A stretch of DNA of 64,000 nt. It comes from Cytophagales bacterium. GTDB lineage: Bacteria; Bacteroidota; Bacteroidia; Cytophagales; Spirosomataceae. Shown here one piece after another: positions 43,641 through 52,848 of the stretch. The stretch is from assembly GCA_013298215.1 (NCBI GenBank), contig JAAFKE010000002.1:122184-186183 (forward strand), read 5' to 3'. Both the position numbers and the translations under genes were made by a program. The notes under the pieces are model-generated. The model did not search any database. It was not told the DNA's origin and worked only from the letters and a program-made list of their open reading frames with translations. Numbering within the stretch: position 1 is the first letter of the stretch; every line of letters begins with the position of its first letter.

Positions 43641-46067
43641 ATGTCGATCGAGCGCAACAAAAATAAAGCCCGTAGCGAACACAAGAATATCCTTCTTTTC
43701 GCTTTTCTACTGCTTTTTTCAACCCAACTTACTGCCCAAACCCTCACGGGCTTTGTTCGTGAAATTGGAAACCAAGAGCAACTAACTGGGGTGAGCGTGT
43801 TTTGTGTCGAAACCAAAAAAGGAGCAATTAGCAACAAATACGGCTTTTATTCATTGGTGCTTCCCGTGGTCAAAGACTCGGTTACGCTCGTTTTTTCGTT
43901 GGTGGGTTATGAAACTAAAAGCCAACGCTTGTTGCCCCAAAATACGGCTGCACTGGACGTTGCGCTCGCGCCCGTGGCCACCCAATTGCAAGAAGTGGTG
44001 GTAAAATCCCAAGAGCCGAGCGTCAGCCGAACCGTGCGCATGAGCGTACAAAACATTCCGATTCAGCAAGTGCGCGAGATTCCTGCCCTGTTGGGCGAAA
44101 AAGACATCATGAAAATCTTGCAACTGCTGCCAGGCATTCAGCGCGGCAACGACGGCAATGGGCTCATCTTTGTGCGGGGCGGGGCCGCCGACCAAAACCT
44201 GCTCCTGCTCGACGAAGCCCCCGTTTATAATATGTTTCACGCGGGCGGTTTTTTTTCGGTTTTCAACGGCAACGCGCTCAAAAATTTTGAAGTGATGAAG
44301 GGCGCATTTCCCGCTCGTTACGGTGGGCGGCTGTCGTCGGTGATTGAAGTGCAAACCAAAGACGGCAACAAAGAACGAACAGCGGGCGACTTGACGGTGG
44401 GGCTGCTGTCGTCGAGTGCCGTGCTGGAAGGGCCTCTCAAAAAGGGGAAGGCATCGTTTTTGCTGTCGGGGCGCGTGAGCTACTGGGACAAAATCTATGA
44501 CTTGGTGCGCCCCAAAGCCAACGACCGCATTTTGTTCAGCCTCTACGACTATACCGCCAAAATACACTGGGAAATAAGCCCCAAAGACAAACTCTACGTG
44601 AGTACCTACGCGGGGCGCGATAGTTTTGTGTGGAAACAAGGCCAAAACGGACGCTTGAGCGACGACCGAAAAATGCTGCAAAGTGCGTTTGATTTTGGCC
44701 TCAACTGGGGCAACCAAACCGCCACAGTTCGGTGGAATAGGGTGTTTTCAAAAAAAATGTTTGCCAATACGTCGCTTATTTTCTCCAACTACGATTTTCG
44801 GTATTTCAACACTACGACCAACGTAACCCTCAGCACCCAAGCCAAAGTAACTGACGAAAGCAGCTACCAAGCCCGTATTCAAGACTTGGGTTTCAAAACG
44901 GATTTCGATTATTTTATCAACGACAAACACCAATTGCGTTTTGGCGGCGGCTACACGCGCCACCGTTTTGTGCCAGAGCGAATCCAACTTTACAACTCGG
45001 CCAACGCGTTTCGCAAAGATACGACCGTTACGGTGTTGGCGCGAGAGTACCATCTTTACGTCGAAGAAGAATTTAAGCCCACCGCCCGTTTTACCTTAAA
45101 TGCGGGCCTGCGATTTACTGGTTTTGGGGTTGAAACCAAAAACTACCTCAATCTCGAACCGCGTTTGAATTTTGCGTACTTGTTCCCCAACGACTTGGCC
45201 CTCAAAGGTGGCTACGCCCGCATGAACCAGTTTGCGCACTTGGCTTCCAACAGCGGCGTGGGGTTTCCGTTCGATGTTTGGATTCCGTCCACTGCCCGCA
45301 TTGCACCCCAACAAGCCGACCAGTTTTCGCTGGGTTTGGCCAAAGATGTGTTCAGTCGAAACGTAGAAATATCGGTCGAGGGTTTTTATAAACAAATGCG
45401 CAATTTAATCGGTTTGCGCGAAGGCGCGGCTTTTTTCTCGGGCAACACGCTCGATATTTTCAGGGCCAGTTTGGCCTCAAAACAAGAAACTTGGGACAAC
45501 AAAATAGTGCAAGGCACGGGGCTATCTTACGGCCTTGAAGTATTGATTCAAAAGAAAAAAGGGAAATTTTCGGGCTGGTTGAGCTATACTTGGTCGAAAG
45601 TAACCAATCAGTTTGCCGAACTAAACAACGGACGCAGTTTCTTTCCGCGCTACGACCGTCGGCACAGCCTTTCGTTGGTGGGGATTTATCACCTCACGCC
45701 CCGCACAACGCTCTCGGGAACGTGGACTTACGCCTCGGGGCAACGCCTCACGCTACCCGTAAGCAATTTTGGGGCTTTCGACCACAGCATTTGGAATACC
45801 GTTGGTAGTTCGAGCACCAACGCAGTTTATGAGTACAGCAACTACGGCAATTTTAAAACGCCAGACTACCACCGCCTCGATTTGAACGTGCAATTTCACA
45901 AGAACAAAACAAAAAAACGCGCCAGAACTTGGGAAATTGGCGTTTTCAACGCTTACAATCGCCTCAATCCGTTCTTTTTTACGTTCTCTGAAACCAACCC
46001 CAGCGAGTTCCAGAAAGTAAGTTTGTTTCCGATAATTGGCTCTGTTTCTTACAACTATAAATTCTAA
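43641..46067 (+). CDS. TonB-dependent receptor
   Basis: This 808-residue outer membrane receptor starts at the ATG at 43641 (MSIERNKNKARSEHK) and has a signal segment ending STQLTAQ. It carries a regulatory-like domain (about 35-115), a plug with DIMKILQLLPGIQRGNDGNG and FVRGGAADQNLLLLDEAPVYN (each a family block), KGAFPARYGGRLSSVIEV, and a long barrel ending VSYNYKF. The next gene encodes a DUF4249 lipoprotein, as is common for one class of Bacteroidota receptors. The transported molecule is unknown. Confidence 0.93.
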   Translation: MSIERNKNKARSEHKNILLFAFLLLFSTQLTAQTLTGFVREIGNQEQLTGVSVFCVETKKGAISNKYGFYSLVLPVVKDSVTLVFSLVGYETKSQRLLPQNTAALDVALAPVATQLQEVVVKSQEPSVSRTVRMSVQNIPIQQVREIPALLGEKDIMKILQLLPGIQRGNDGNGLIFVRGGAADQNLLLLDEAPVYNMFHAGGFFSVFNGNALKNFEVMKGAFPARYGGRLSSVIEVQTKDGNKERTAGDLTVGLLSSSAVLEGPLKKGKASFLLSGRVSYWDKIYDLVRPKANDRILFSLYDYTAKIHWEISPKDKLYVSTYAGRDSFVWKQGQNGRLSDDRKMLQSAFDFGLNWGNQTATVRWNRVFSKKMFANTSLIFSNYDFRYFNTTTNVTLSTQAKVTDESSYQARIQDLGFKTDFDYFINDKHQLRFGGGYTRHRFVPERIQLYNSANAFRKDTTVTVLAREYHLYVEEEFKPTARFTLNAGLRFTGFGVETKNYLNLEPRLNFAYLFPNDLALKGGYARMNQFAHLASNSGVGFPFDVWIPSTARIAPQQADQFSLGLAKDVFSRNVEISVEGFYKQMRNLIGLREGAAFFSGNTLDIFRASLASKQETWDNKIVQGTGLSYGLEVLIQKKKGKFSGWLSYTWSKVTNQFAELNNGRSFFPRYDRRHSLSLVGIYHLTPRTTLSGTWTYASGQRLTLPVSNFGAFDHSIWNTVGSSSTNAVYEYSNYGNFKTPDYHRLDLNVQFHKNKTKKRARTWEIGVFNAYNRLNPFFFTFSETNPSEFQKVSLFPIIGSVSYNYKF

Positions 46068-46074
46068 AAAGACA

Positions 46075-46935
46075 ATGTTTCAACGAACGTTTACGTCGGT
46101 TTTATTGCTGCTACTTTTGGGCAGCTGCGTGCGGGTGATTGATTTTACGGTGCCTTTCGACAAAAAATTGGTAGTACACTGTTTTTTACGCCCCGCGCAA
46201 GCCATTGTGCAAAACGACAGTATTTTGGTGGCTGTTTCGACCAACACACCGATAGTGGGTGGTCAAACAAAAGAACAAATCAATGATGCCACCGTTACGC
46301 TGGCTTCGAGCAATCAACGCATCAATTTGCGACTGCTTGCCCCCAACGCCGCCGACGAACTCAACCAAACGCGCCGTTATGGCGTGGCCCACCGCGAGTT
46401 TGCGGTAAAAGCCGCCGAAAACTACACGCTCACCGTAACCACGCCCAACGGCCTGCGCACCGAAAGCAGTTGCACCATTCCTCCAAACAGGGTGCTCGAA
46501 AACGACATTAAAATAACGATTGTCGAAAAAAGCAAAGACAAAATAAGGTGCCGAATAGACTGGAAAGACCTGCCCGAGGCCAACACGCGGTATATGTGTT
46601 CGGTGGGGATTGGTTTATCAAAAGGCGTACAAAGTACTTTTTCGAGTATTTATGTTTATAATACCGGCAGCGAGGCCACAAACAACCAAATGACAAGCAA
46701 TGAATTGACATTTTCGGGTTTTGGATTCGACTACGACCCCGCGCAAAGTATCATTTACGTGGCCGTGGCAACCCTCGACAAAAACTATTACGAATGGGGA
46801 TCAAAGCAGATACTTCAACGTCGTCAAAACAGCTCGAATCTGTTTCCCGAACCTGTTTTTTTGAACGGAAATGTAGAAAATGGTCTGGGGGTTTTTGCGG
46901 GTTACAACGCTACGCTCATCGCAAAATTTTTTTAG
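46075..46935 (+). CDS. DUF4249 domain lipoprotein
   Basis: This 286-residue lipoprotein has a signal ending LLLLLGSC and starts 7 bases after the receptor stop. The body has KLVVHCFLRPAQAIVQNDSI, SSCTIPPNRVLEND and a long beta-rich region, matching the DUF4249 family of surface lipoproteins that accompany TonB receptors. It may act as a surface-exposed partner of the receptor, by analogy with other receptor-lipoprotein pairs. The exact ligand is unknown. Confidence 0.85.
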   Translation: MFQRTFTSVLLLLLLGSCVRVIDFTVPFDKKLVVHCFLRPAQAIVQNDSILVAVSTNTPIVGGQTKEQINDATVTLASSNQRINLRLLAPNAADELNQTRRYGVAHREFAVKAAENYTLTVTTPNGLRTESSCTIPPNRVLENDIKITIVEKSKDKIRCRIDWKDLPEANTRYMCSVGIGLSKGVQSTFSSIYVYNTGSEATNNQMTSNELTFSGFGFDYDPAQSIIYVAVATLDKNYYEWGSKQILQRRQNSSNLFPEPVFLNGNVENGLGVFAGYNATLIAKFF

Positions 46936-46937
46936 CA

Positions 46938-47024
46938 ATGGAGGAAAATAGTCTTGAAAATGTCCACATAGAAGTATTTGAGTGGGCGAAAAACAAAGGT
47001 GAAAATGAAAAAAAGAATAGATGA
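46938..47024 (+). CDS. Short leader ORF overlapping the kinase start
   Basis: A 28-codon frame starts two bases after the DUF4249 stop and ends inside the histidine kinase gene, overlapping its ATG at 47005 by 20 bases. It reads MEENSLENVHIEVFEWAKN and on to KKNR. The kinase Shine-Dalgarno sequence AAAGGTG lies within it. A small translated ORF here could couple DUF4249 and kinase translation. It may also be chance. Confidence 0.35.
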   Translation: MEENSLENVHIEVFEWAKNKGENEKKNR

Positions 47025-48042
47025 TTTTTTAGGATTTAAACAAAAAATATCAGAATCTGATGGCTGGATTGTGCTGTTTTGTTGTGCCTTAGTTCTACCT
47101 TTTTTTTACGAAGACTTTGCGGCTTATTATCAGAAAAAGGGGTTAGTTAGGTGTGTGCTTTTTGCACTTTACCAATATATTAATCCTTTGGCACTCGTAT
47201 ATATTTTGGTGTATTATCTTTTACCCATATTCATAAACGGTAAGAATATTTTTTTCCTTATGATCGCCTTGTTCGTTGTTCTCAACGTACAAGCATTGTT
47301 GGCAGTAGAAGTTTTGGGGCTTATTGCGGGCCAAAATTTTACCATCAATTACAATGCCATTACCCGACAAATGCAATTTGCGGTGTTGCTGGCCGCACCC
47401 ATTTCCATGATTTTGTTTATCAAGCAGTTAGTTGAAATAAAAGGCCGTTTATTGACCACCGAAAAAGAGAAAAAAGAGGCTGAACTTAAACTCTTAAAAC
47501 AGCAAATAGACCCGCATTTTTTGTTCAATAATCTCAACGTGTTGGGGGCGTTGATTCAACAAAATAAAGATGTGGCCGCCGAATATTTGAACCGTTTTGC
47601 GAGTTTATACCGCTACATTATCAAGCACAAAGACGAAGATGTGGTGCTGCTGGAAGAGGAATGGAATTTTGCCCAAAATTATATTTTTCTGATACAACAA
47701 CGATTTGGGAAAGCCTACAATTTTGAGGCTTTCAAAACCATTGATTCCGCACTTTTAACCAGCCGATTTGTGCCGCCTGGGGCCATTCAGACGCTCATCG
47801 AAAATAGCATCAAACACAACCAAGGCGATCAAGCAAATCCGTTGGTGATTGAAGTAAATTTTGAGAACGATGTGTGCAGCCTCAAAAACGAAATCAGAAC
47901 CAAACTTACCAGCGTAGAATCCACGCAAACGGGACTGAAAAACTTGGAAGCACGTTACAGGCTATTGTCCGATAAAAAAATGGTAATTGTCAAATTAAGC
48001 CATAGTTTTGAAGTAAAAATCCCACTTTTGAAAACGGTGTAA
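47005..48042 (+). CDS. LytS-type sensor histidine kinase
   Basis: This 345-residue protein has about four N-terminal membrane segments and a His_kinase domain: LKLLKQQIDPHFLFNNLN with the phospho-acceptor His171, then SRFVPPGAIQTLIENSIKHN as the N-box of the ATPase region. It is the usual partner of a LytTR regulator, and that gene follows 9 bases later. The ATG at 47005 has a good ribosome-binding site AAAGGTG. The signal sensed is unknown. Confidence 0.9.
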   Translation: MKKRIDDFLGFKQKISESDGWIVLFCCALVLPFFYEDFAAYYQKKGLVRCVLFALYQYINPLALVYILVYYLLPIFINGKNIFFLMIALFVVLNVQALLAVEVLGLIAGQNFTINYNAITRQMQFAVLLAAPISMILFIKQLVEIKGRLLTTEKEKKEAELKLLKQQIDPHFLFNNLNVLGALIQQNKDVAAEYLNRFASLYRYIIKHKDEDVVLLEEEWNFAQNYIFLIQQRFGKAYNFEAFKTIDSALLTSRFVPPGAIQTLIENSIKHNQGDQANPLVIEVNFENDVCSLKNEIRTKLTSVESTQTGLKNLEARYRLLSDKKMVIVKLSHSFEVKIPLLKTV

Positions 48043-48051
48043 ACGAGGCTT

Positions 48052-48822
48052 ATGAAAATACTCATCATCGAAGACGAAGAAATAGCGAGTAATCAACTGG
48101 CGAGCTACATTCGGCAATACAATGCTGATTATGAGATTGTTGGCACTTTGAGAAGTATCAAAGATGCCACGGCTTGGTTTGCAATTCACCCAAAACCAGA
48201 TTTGATTTTTTCGGATATTGAACTGCTCGATGGCAACGTTTTTCTGTTGTATGCCACCGTGAGGGTGCAATCGCCAATAATTTTCACTACGGCCTACGAC
48301 CAGTTTTTGCAACGGGCTTTTGATACCAACGGCATTGGCTATATTCTTAAACCACTTGGTTATCAAAAAGTTGCCGAAAGTTTTGGGAAGTTTTTGAGCC
48401 TTAAAAAAGAACTTTCAAACCCGCCCGAAACGCTCAATATGGCCTTGATTGAGCAACTCAAAACGGCTCTGCAACCCAACGCCAAGAGCTACAAACAGCG
48501 TTTTGCCGTCAAGATGCGAAACGGGATTCATATTTTGGCCGTGGAAGACATTGCCTATTTTGAGTCAGATGCGGGCGTGGTGTTTGCTTTTGGGCAAAAT
48601 CAACAAAAATACCCGCTCAACGGCACGCTCAACGACATTGAAGAACTGTTAGACCCCAACCATTTCTTTAGAATCAACCGAGCTGAAATGGTGAATATTA
48701 CCAGCATTGACAAGCTCGAAACTTACTTCAACGACCGCCTCATTATCAAAGCCAAAGACACCAATAAAGAGCTGATTGTCAGTGCCAATCGGGTGCCAGC
48801 CTTCAGGAAATGGATTGAGTAA
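48052..48822 (+). CDS. LytTR-family response regulator
   Basis: This 256-residue protein has an N-terminal receiver domain with acidic cluster IIEDEE, phosphorylation site Asp55 in FSDIELLDG, FTTAYD and KPLGYQKV, followed by a LytTR DNA-binding domain (about 155-256: KQRFAVKMRNGIHILAVED and FFRINRAEMVNI). It is cognate to the adjacent kinase. The target genes may include the receptor operon, which is inference from position. Confidence 0.93.
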   Translation: MKILIIEDEEIASNQLASYIRQYNADYEIVGTLRSIKDATAWFAIHPKPDLIFSDIELLDGNVFLLYATVRVQSPIIFTTAYDQFLQRAFDTNGIGYILKPLGYQKVAESFGKFLSLKKELSNPPETLNMALIEQLKTALQPNAKSYKQRFAVKMRNGIHILAVEDIAYFESDAGVVFAFGQNQQKYPLNGTLNDIEELLDPNHFFRINRAEMVNITSIDKLETYFNDRLIIKAKDTNKELIVSANRVPAFRKWIE

Positions 48823-48846
48823 TATTTAGAAACTTCGTTCAGACAA

Positions 48847-49926
48847 TCAGAGCAATTTCCAGATCGCCGAGATCATAAACAGCACCAGCGCGAAGGGCGT
48901 GAGGACTTTCCAGCACAGGTACATGAGCTGGTCGATGCGCAAACGTGGGAACGTCCAGCGAACCCACATTTGTACTAAAATGGCCGCACCAGCCTTCGAT
49001 ACCAGCCAAAAAACACCCCACAGATTGCCCGCCCAAGTGCCAGGGGAGCCCGTGGTCCAATCGGCCAGGCGCAGCGCACCTACATTGGGAAACGGCGAAC
49101 TCCAACTGCCCAAAAACAGGATTGCCCCCAAAAACGCCACCAGCAGCATCATGGCGTACTCCGACAAAAACAACAGCGCCCAACGCATTCCTGAGTACTC
49201 GGTATTAAAACCACCGATGAGCTCAGACTCGCCCTCGGGCAGGTCGAAGGGTGCGCGGTTGGCTTCGGCGAGGGTTGCAATAAAAAAGATGACGTAAACG
49301 ATCAGCAGCGACGGGTTGCGGAGGATGTTCCAGGTCAATATGCCGCCCGTCTGGGTCAGGTCTATTCCCGTGGCTTTGAGGCCAAAGAGATAGTTGGGGG
49401 TGTTAGAAAATATGCTTTGCTGGAAACTAATCTCTTGTAAATCAAGGCTTTGGCAGGTAACTACCACGCACAAAATGGACAGGCCCAGCGGCACTTCGTA
49501 AGACACAATCTGCGCCACGGCCCGCACCGAACCCAAAAGTGCGTACTTGTTGTTAGAGCCCCAACCCGCCATTAAAATCCCGATCACATCGACCGAGATG
49601 ACCGTCATCAAGAAAAAAACGCCCACGTTGGCCGTAGAACCAAACCAGTCGGGCGACAGCGGCAGAACGGCGAAACCCGCAAAAATGGCCACAAAAATCA
49701 CGAAGGGAGCCAGCAAAAACAGCCAACGGTCGGCGGCAGCGGGCACTATGTCTTCTTTTTGGATCAATTTAAACAGATCGGCCACCAGCTGCAACAACCC
49801 CCACTTGCCCACTTCCATTGGCCCGAGGCGGTCTTGGATGAACGCCGAAATTTTGCGCTCCAAATAAACGCTCACCACCACATTTAGCAAGATTAAGACC
49901 GAGAATATGGGTAAAGTTGTGGGCAT
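48847..49926 (-). CDS. nuoH: NADH-quinone oxidoreductase subunit H (isolated copy)
   Basis: This 359-residue membrane subunit of complex I starts at the ATG at 49926 (MPTTLPIFSVLILL). It has about eight membrane helices, the quinone-site loop YLERKISAFIQDRLGP, and the conserved EANRAPFDLPEGESELI stretch. It lies about 46 kb from nuoABCD, flanked by a LytTR regulator and lpxH, with no nuoI next to it. In most Bacteroidota nuoH sits in the main operon, so this is an isolated gene. The rest of the complex is not in the window. Confidence 0.93.
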   Translation of the reverse strand: MPTTLPIFSVLILLNVVVSVYLERKISAFIQDRLGPMEVGKWGLLQLVADLFKLIQKEDIVPAAADRWLFLLAPFVIFVAIFAGFAVLPLSPDWFGSTANVGVFFLMTVISVDVIGILMAGWGSNNKYALLGSVRAVAQIVSYEVPLGLSILCVVVTCQSLDLQEISFQQSIFSNTPNYLFGLKATGIDLTQTGGILTWNILRNPSLLIVYVIFFIATLAEANRAPFDLPEGESELIGGFNTEYSGMRWALLFLSEYAMMLLVAFLGAILFLGSWSSPFPNVGALRLADWTTGSPGTWAGNLWGVFWLVSKAGAAILVQMWVRWTFPRLRIDQLMYLCWKVLTPFALVLFMISAIWKLL

Positions 49927-50033
49927 AATTGGACGACGGTAAAGAAAACAGTGCGGGCAGTTTTTGGGGTATGCTCCGCCAATTTTAGGCCAGCAATTTA
50001 CGGCAAAGTACCCATAATTCAAGGATAAACTGG

Positions 50034-50041
50034 TACTTTTG
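50034..50041 (+). promoter_or_regulatory. Possible -7 box of lpxH
   Basis: TACTTTTG fits the Bacteroidota -7 consensus and ends 20 bases before the lpxH ATG at 50062. No TTTG stands at the right distance upstream, so support is partial. Confidence 0.35.
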
Positions 50042-50061
50042 GGGATTGTAAACGATGTACC

Positions 50062-50865
50062 ATGCCGATTTCGAGCCGCGAGACGTTGGAGTTGCGGGCC
50101 AATAAAAAAATCTATTTTGCGTCCGACTTTCACCTCGGTGCGCCCAACCACGCCGAGAGTTTGGTGAGAGAAAAGAAAGTGGTGCGCTGGTTGGAGCAAA
50201 TTAGGCACGATGCCCAGACCGTTTTTTTGGTCGGCGACTTGTTCGACTTCTGGTTCGAGTACCGCCAGGTTGTGCCGCGCGGCCACGTGCGCCTGCTGGG
50301 CAAACTGGCCGAACTGGCCGACGCGGGCATCGAAATAATTATCTTTTCGGGCAACCATGACATTTGGATGTTCGACTATTTTCAACAAGAAATTGGGGCG
50401 CGGGTGCTGCGCCAAGCCACTGTCTTTGAGGTTGAACACAATGCCCAGACCCGCAGTTTTTTTGTGGCCCACGGCGACGGCCTCGGCCCAGGCGACTACA
50501 CGTATAAATTCCTTAAAAATATCTTTGAAAGCCCCCTCTCTCACTTCGTTTTCGGGCGGGTGTTGCACCCCAATTTTAGCTTTAAGTTGGGGCAAAACTG
50601 GGCGTTGTCGAGTTGGAAAAAACACCGCCGCCAGCCGCAACCCACCTTTTTTGGCGAAGACCGCGAGTTTCTGCTCCTGTATGCCAAAGAAATTGAAACA
50701 AAAAACCACCACGATTTTTACGTCTTCGGCCACCGACACATCCAGTTAGACTTCGAGATCAATGCCCGAAGCCGCTTTTTTATTCTCGGCGACTGGATCA
50801 ATCATTTTAGCTACGCCCAGTACGACGGCCACACGATGCAACTGCTCAGTTTTGAGGAGGAATAA
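50062..50865 (+). CDS. lpxH: UDP-2,3-diacylglucosamine diphosphatase
   Basis: This 267-residue enzyme cleaves UDP-2,3-diacylglucosamine to lipid X in lipid A synthesis at the inner membrane. Metal-binding motifs are FASDFHLG, GDLFDFWFEY, FSGNHDIWMFDYF, VAHGDGLG and VFGHRHIQ. The insertion region LSHFVFGRVLHPNF is typical of LpxH. It is divergent from nuoH. Confidence 0.9.
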   Translation: MPISSRETLELRANKKIYFASDFHLGAPNHAESLVREKKVVRWLEQIRHDAQTVFLVGDLFDFWFEYRQVVPRGHVRLLGKLAELADAGIEIIIFSGNHDIWMFDYFQQEIGARVLRQATVFEVEHNAQTRSFFVAHGDGLGPGDYTYKFLKNIFESPLSHFVFGRVLHPNFSFKLGQNWALSSWKKHRRQPQPTFFGEDREFLLLYAKEIETKNHHDFYVFGHRHIQLDFEINARSRFFILGDWINHFSYAQYDGHTMQLLSFEEE

Positions 50866-50964
50866 TTAGCAGGGCATTTGGTCTACCTAATTAAAAACCA
50901 ACATACGTAACAAAACAGGGGGCGTTTTCGTTATTCGGCAAACTACAACTCCCGATTAACCACC

Positions 50965-51585
50965 ATGAAAGCAACACGAATATTTCTTGTTTTGTGGTCG
51001 ATGACCACGCCCATTTTTGCGCAAAAAGACAGCACCGCTCGGCCATTTACGGCCAGCCGCGCCAATGCAATTACGATAGATTTTGGCGCAAACAGCCCAA
51101 TTGTAGCCCTCAACTACCGCCGCAACGTAAAGCAATTTACCAAAAGTTTTATCGAAGCATCGGTGGGCGTGGGCGTAGGATACCAGCCCAGCAACTACCG
51201 CTTCAATTTCGAGTACGTTCCTTACTTCGACTCGGCTGCGCCCCTGCCCCAAGACGCGGGCTTCAGGGCGGCGGTTCCGCACGGCATCATGTACGTAATG
51301 CAGCGCGGCAAACGCACCTTTTGGGAGGTGGGCTACTCGGCGGTGTACCTAACCCAAAAAAGATTCGGAACCTTGGGCGGCGAGCTGCGGTCGGGCTACC
51401 TGCCCGGCTTGGCGCTTGGATACCGTTTTCAGTCGCCGAAAACGGGCCTAATGCTCCGAATCTACGGCCAGAGCAATTACGCGTCCACCCAAACTTTTCA
51501 GCTCAGAGCCCTCAACGACTTTGTGCGCTCCACGACAAACCACGGCATTTTATCGTTTGGTATATCAATCGGAAAATCTTTCTAA
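50965..51585 (+). CDS. Exported hypothetical protein, OmpA/porin-like barrel
   Basis: This 206-residue protein has a signal peptide (MKATRIFLVLWSMTTPIFAQ) and alternating polar/hydrophobic segments, with YVPYFDS and SFGISIGKSF at the end, as expected for a small outer membrane beta-barrel. I recognise no specific family. It is the first gene of a rightward group of three, with the next gene 3 bases later. Confidence 0.7.
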   Translation: MKATRIFLVLWSMTTPIFAQKDSTARPFTASRANAITIDFGANSPIVALNYRRNVKQFTKSFIEASVGVGVGYQPSNYRFNFEYVPYFDSAAPLPQDAGFRAAVPHGIMYVMQRGKRTFWEVGYSAVYLTQKRFGTLGGELRSGYLPGLALGYRFQSPKTGLMLRIYGQSNYASTQTFQLRALNDFVRSTTNHGILSFGISIGKSF

Positions 51586-51588
51586 TCC

Positions 51589-52827
51589 ATGAAAAATAAA
51601 CTACTTCCGCTCATTTTGGCCGTTTTGGCCTCGGGTTGCTCGTTTCGGGTTTCCACGTCGGTAGAACCCGCCCCGCAATTGGCACCCAAATTAGATTTTT
51701 CGTACTATGACAACGCCCAGGTCAGCATCGAACAACCCGATGGCTTCGTAACTTTTGCCTCCAAAATTTTATCCAATTGCCCAGGTGCTTTCAATAGGTA
51801 CAGTGCCGCCGATTGCCCTGGGCAACAGCGGTTCAGCCTGCCAGCGGGCGTGCTTATTCGTACCAACAAAAAGGGTGATGTGCTCTCCGAAAAACAGCTT
51901 TCTGGCGGTTTTTACCCCTTCGCTTACTTCAATAAAGTAGCTCAAACGCCCGATAACGGTTTTGTGGGCAGTGGCAATTTTTATGACCCCACCACCCAAA
52001 AAACCTTGAACCTCGTGAAGTTCGACGCGCTCGGCGAGCAGGTGTGGGCAAAAGGCTTAGAAAACCCCGACCAAACAGTTAGAAACCTACTTGTGCTCAA
52101 ATCTGGACACACTTTGGTTCTTGGCACAACCTACCGAGCACCAGCGGGCCCTGGGTTTGCTACATTCACCAGCTTTTTGTTGAAATTAGACCCCAACGGA
52201 AACACAATTTCGCAGCAAAGCTACGGCAACGCTGGCCAGCCAGACGGAGGGGCGGAGGCGGTTGAGTTAGAAAACGGGAACATTGTGGTGGCATACGGGG
52301 GCGAGTCTAACGTTGAACGGAGGAACAGTCTGTTGTTTTTTGACAAAGATTTGAAGGCAATCAACTCCACGCCCGTGGCCGCAACGAGCCAGCTTAGGTT
52401 CTTGGCCAAAACCAGCGCAGGTTTTGTGCTGCTCACCAGCGATATTGTGGGCGGCACGAACACCCAAAACTTGGCTTATTTTTCGATGGAGGGCAAAGAA
52501 ATCAGAAAAATATTGGTCACAAACGCGCAGTTATTCATTTCAAGAATAGCATCCACGCCCAACGACGGCATCGCGATGGTAGCCTCCCGAAACTCCAATG
52601 AGCTCGTAATCATCAGGTTAGACAAAGACGGCACCAATCTACGCCTCGAACCTTACAATATTTCACCGAGCGTGTTGGCCAGCGGCGTGCAGATTATGCC
52701 CAGCGGCAGGGTTGTGGGCACGTTCATAGAAAATGCGGCCACCAAAAACGAGCTCACTCTGTTTATGGTCGAGCCCAACAACACCGAGGGCTTCCGAAAA
52801 GTGATTGCATCGGGCAAAATTAAGTAA
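51589..52827 (+). CDS. Hypothetical lipoprotein, beta-propeller-like
   Basis: This 412-residue lipoprotein has a signal ending AVLASGC. The body has repeated short units such as GDVLSEKQLSGGFYPF, ALGEQVWAKGLENPD and PNGNTISQQSYGNAG, each resembling blades of a beta-propeller. It lies 3 bases after the previous gene and probably shares its transcript. Function unknown; surface or periplasmic location is likely. Confidence 0.7.
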   Translation: MKNKLLPLILAVLASGCSFRVSTSVEPAPQLAPKLDFSYYDNAQVSIEQPDGFVTFASKILSNCPGAFNRYSAADCPGQQRFSLPAGVLIRTNKKGDVLSEKQLSGGFYPFAYFNKVAQTPDNGFVGSGNFYDPTTQKTLNLVKFDALGEQVWAKGLENPDQTVRNLLVLKSGHTLVLGTTYRAPAGPGFATFTSFLLKLDPNGNTISQQSYGNAGQPDGGAEAVELENGNIVVAYGGESNVERRNSLLFFDKDLKAINSTPVAATSQLRFLAKTSAGFVLLTSDIVGGTNTQNLAYFSMEGKEIRKILVTNAQLFISRIASTPNDGIAMVASRNSNELVIIRLDKDGTNLRLEPYNISPSVLASGVQIMPSGRVVGTFIENAATKNELTLFMVEPNNTEGFRKVIASGKIK

Positions 52828-52848
52828 ACTACTATCCTTTATTATTCG

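Noticed and set aside
43851..44717. 288-codon minus-strand frame inside the TonB receptor gene
   Set aside because: It is a shadow of the receptor reading frame, with His- and Val-rich composition typical of antisense frames.
49927..50739. Open frame continuing upstream of nuoH, giving a 630-codon frame
   Set aside because: The extra part is antisense to lpxH and does not resemble NuoH; the conserved NuoH N-terminus begins at 49926.
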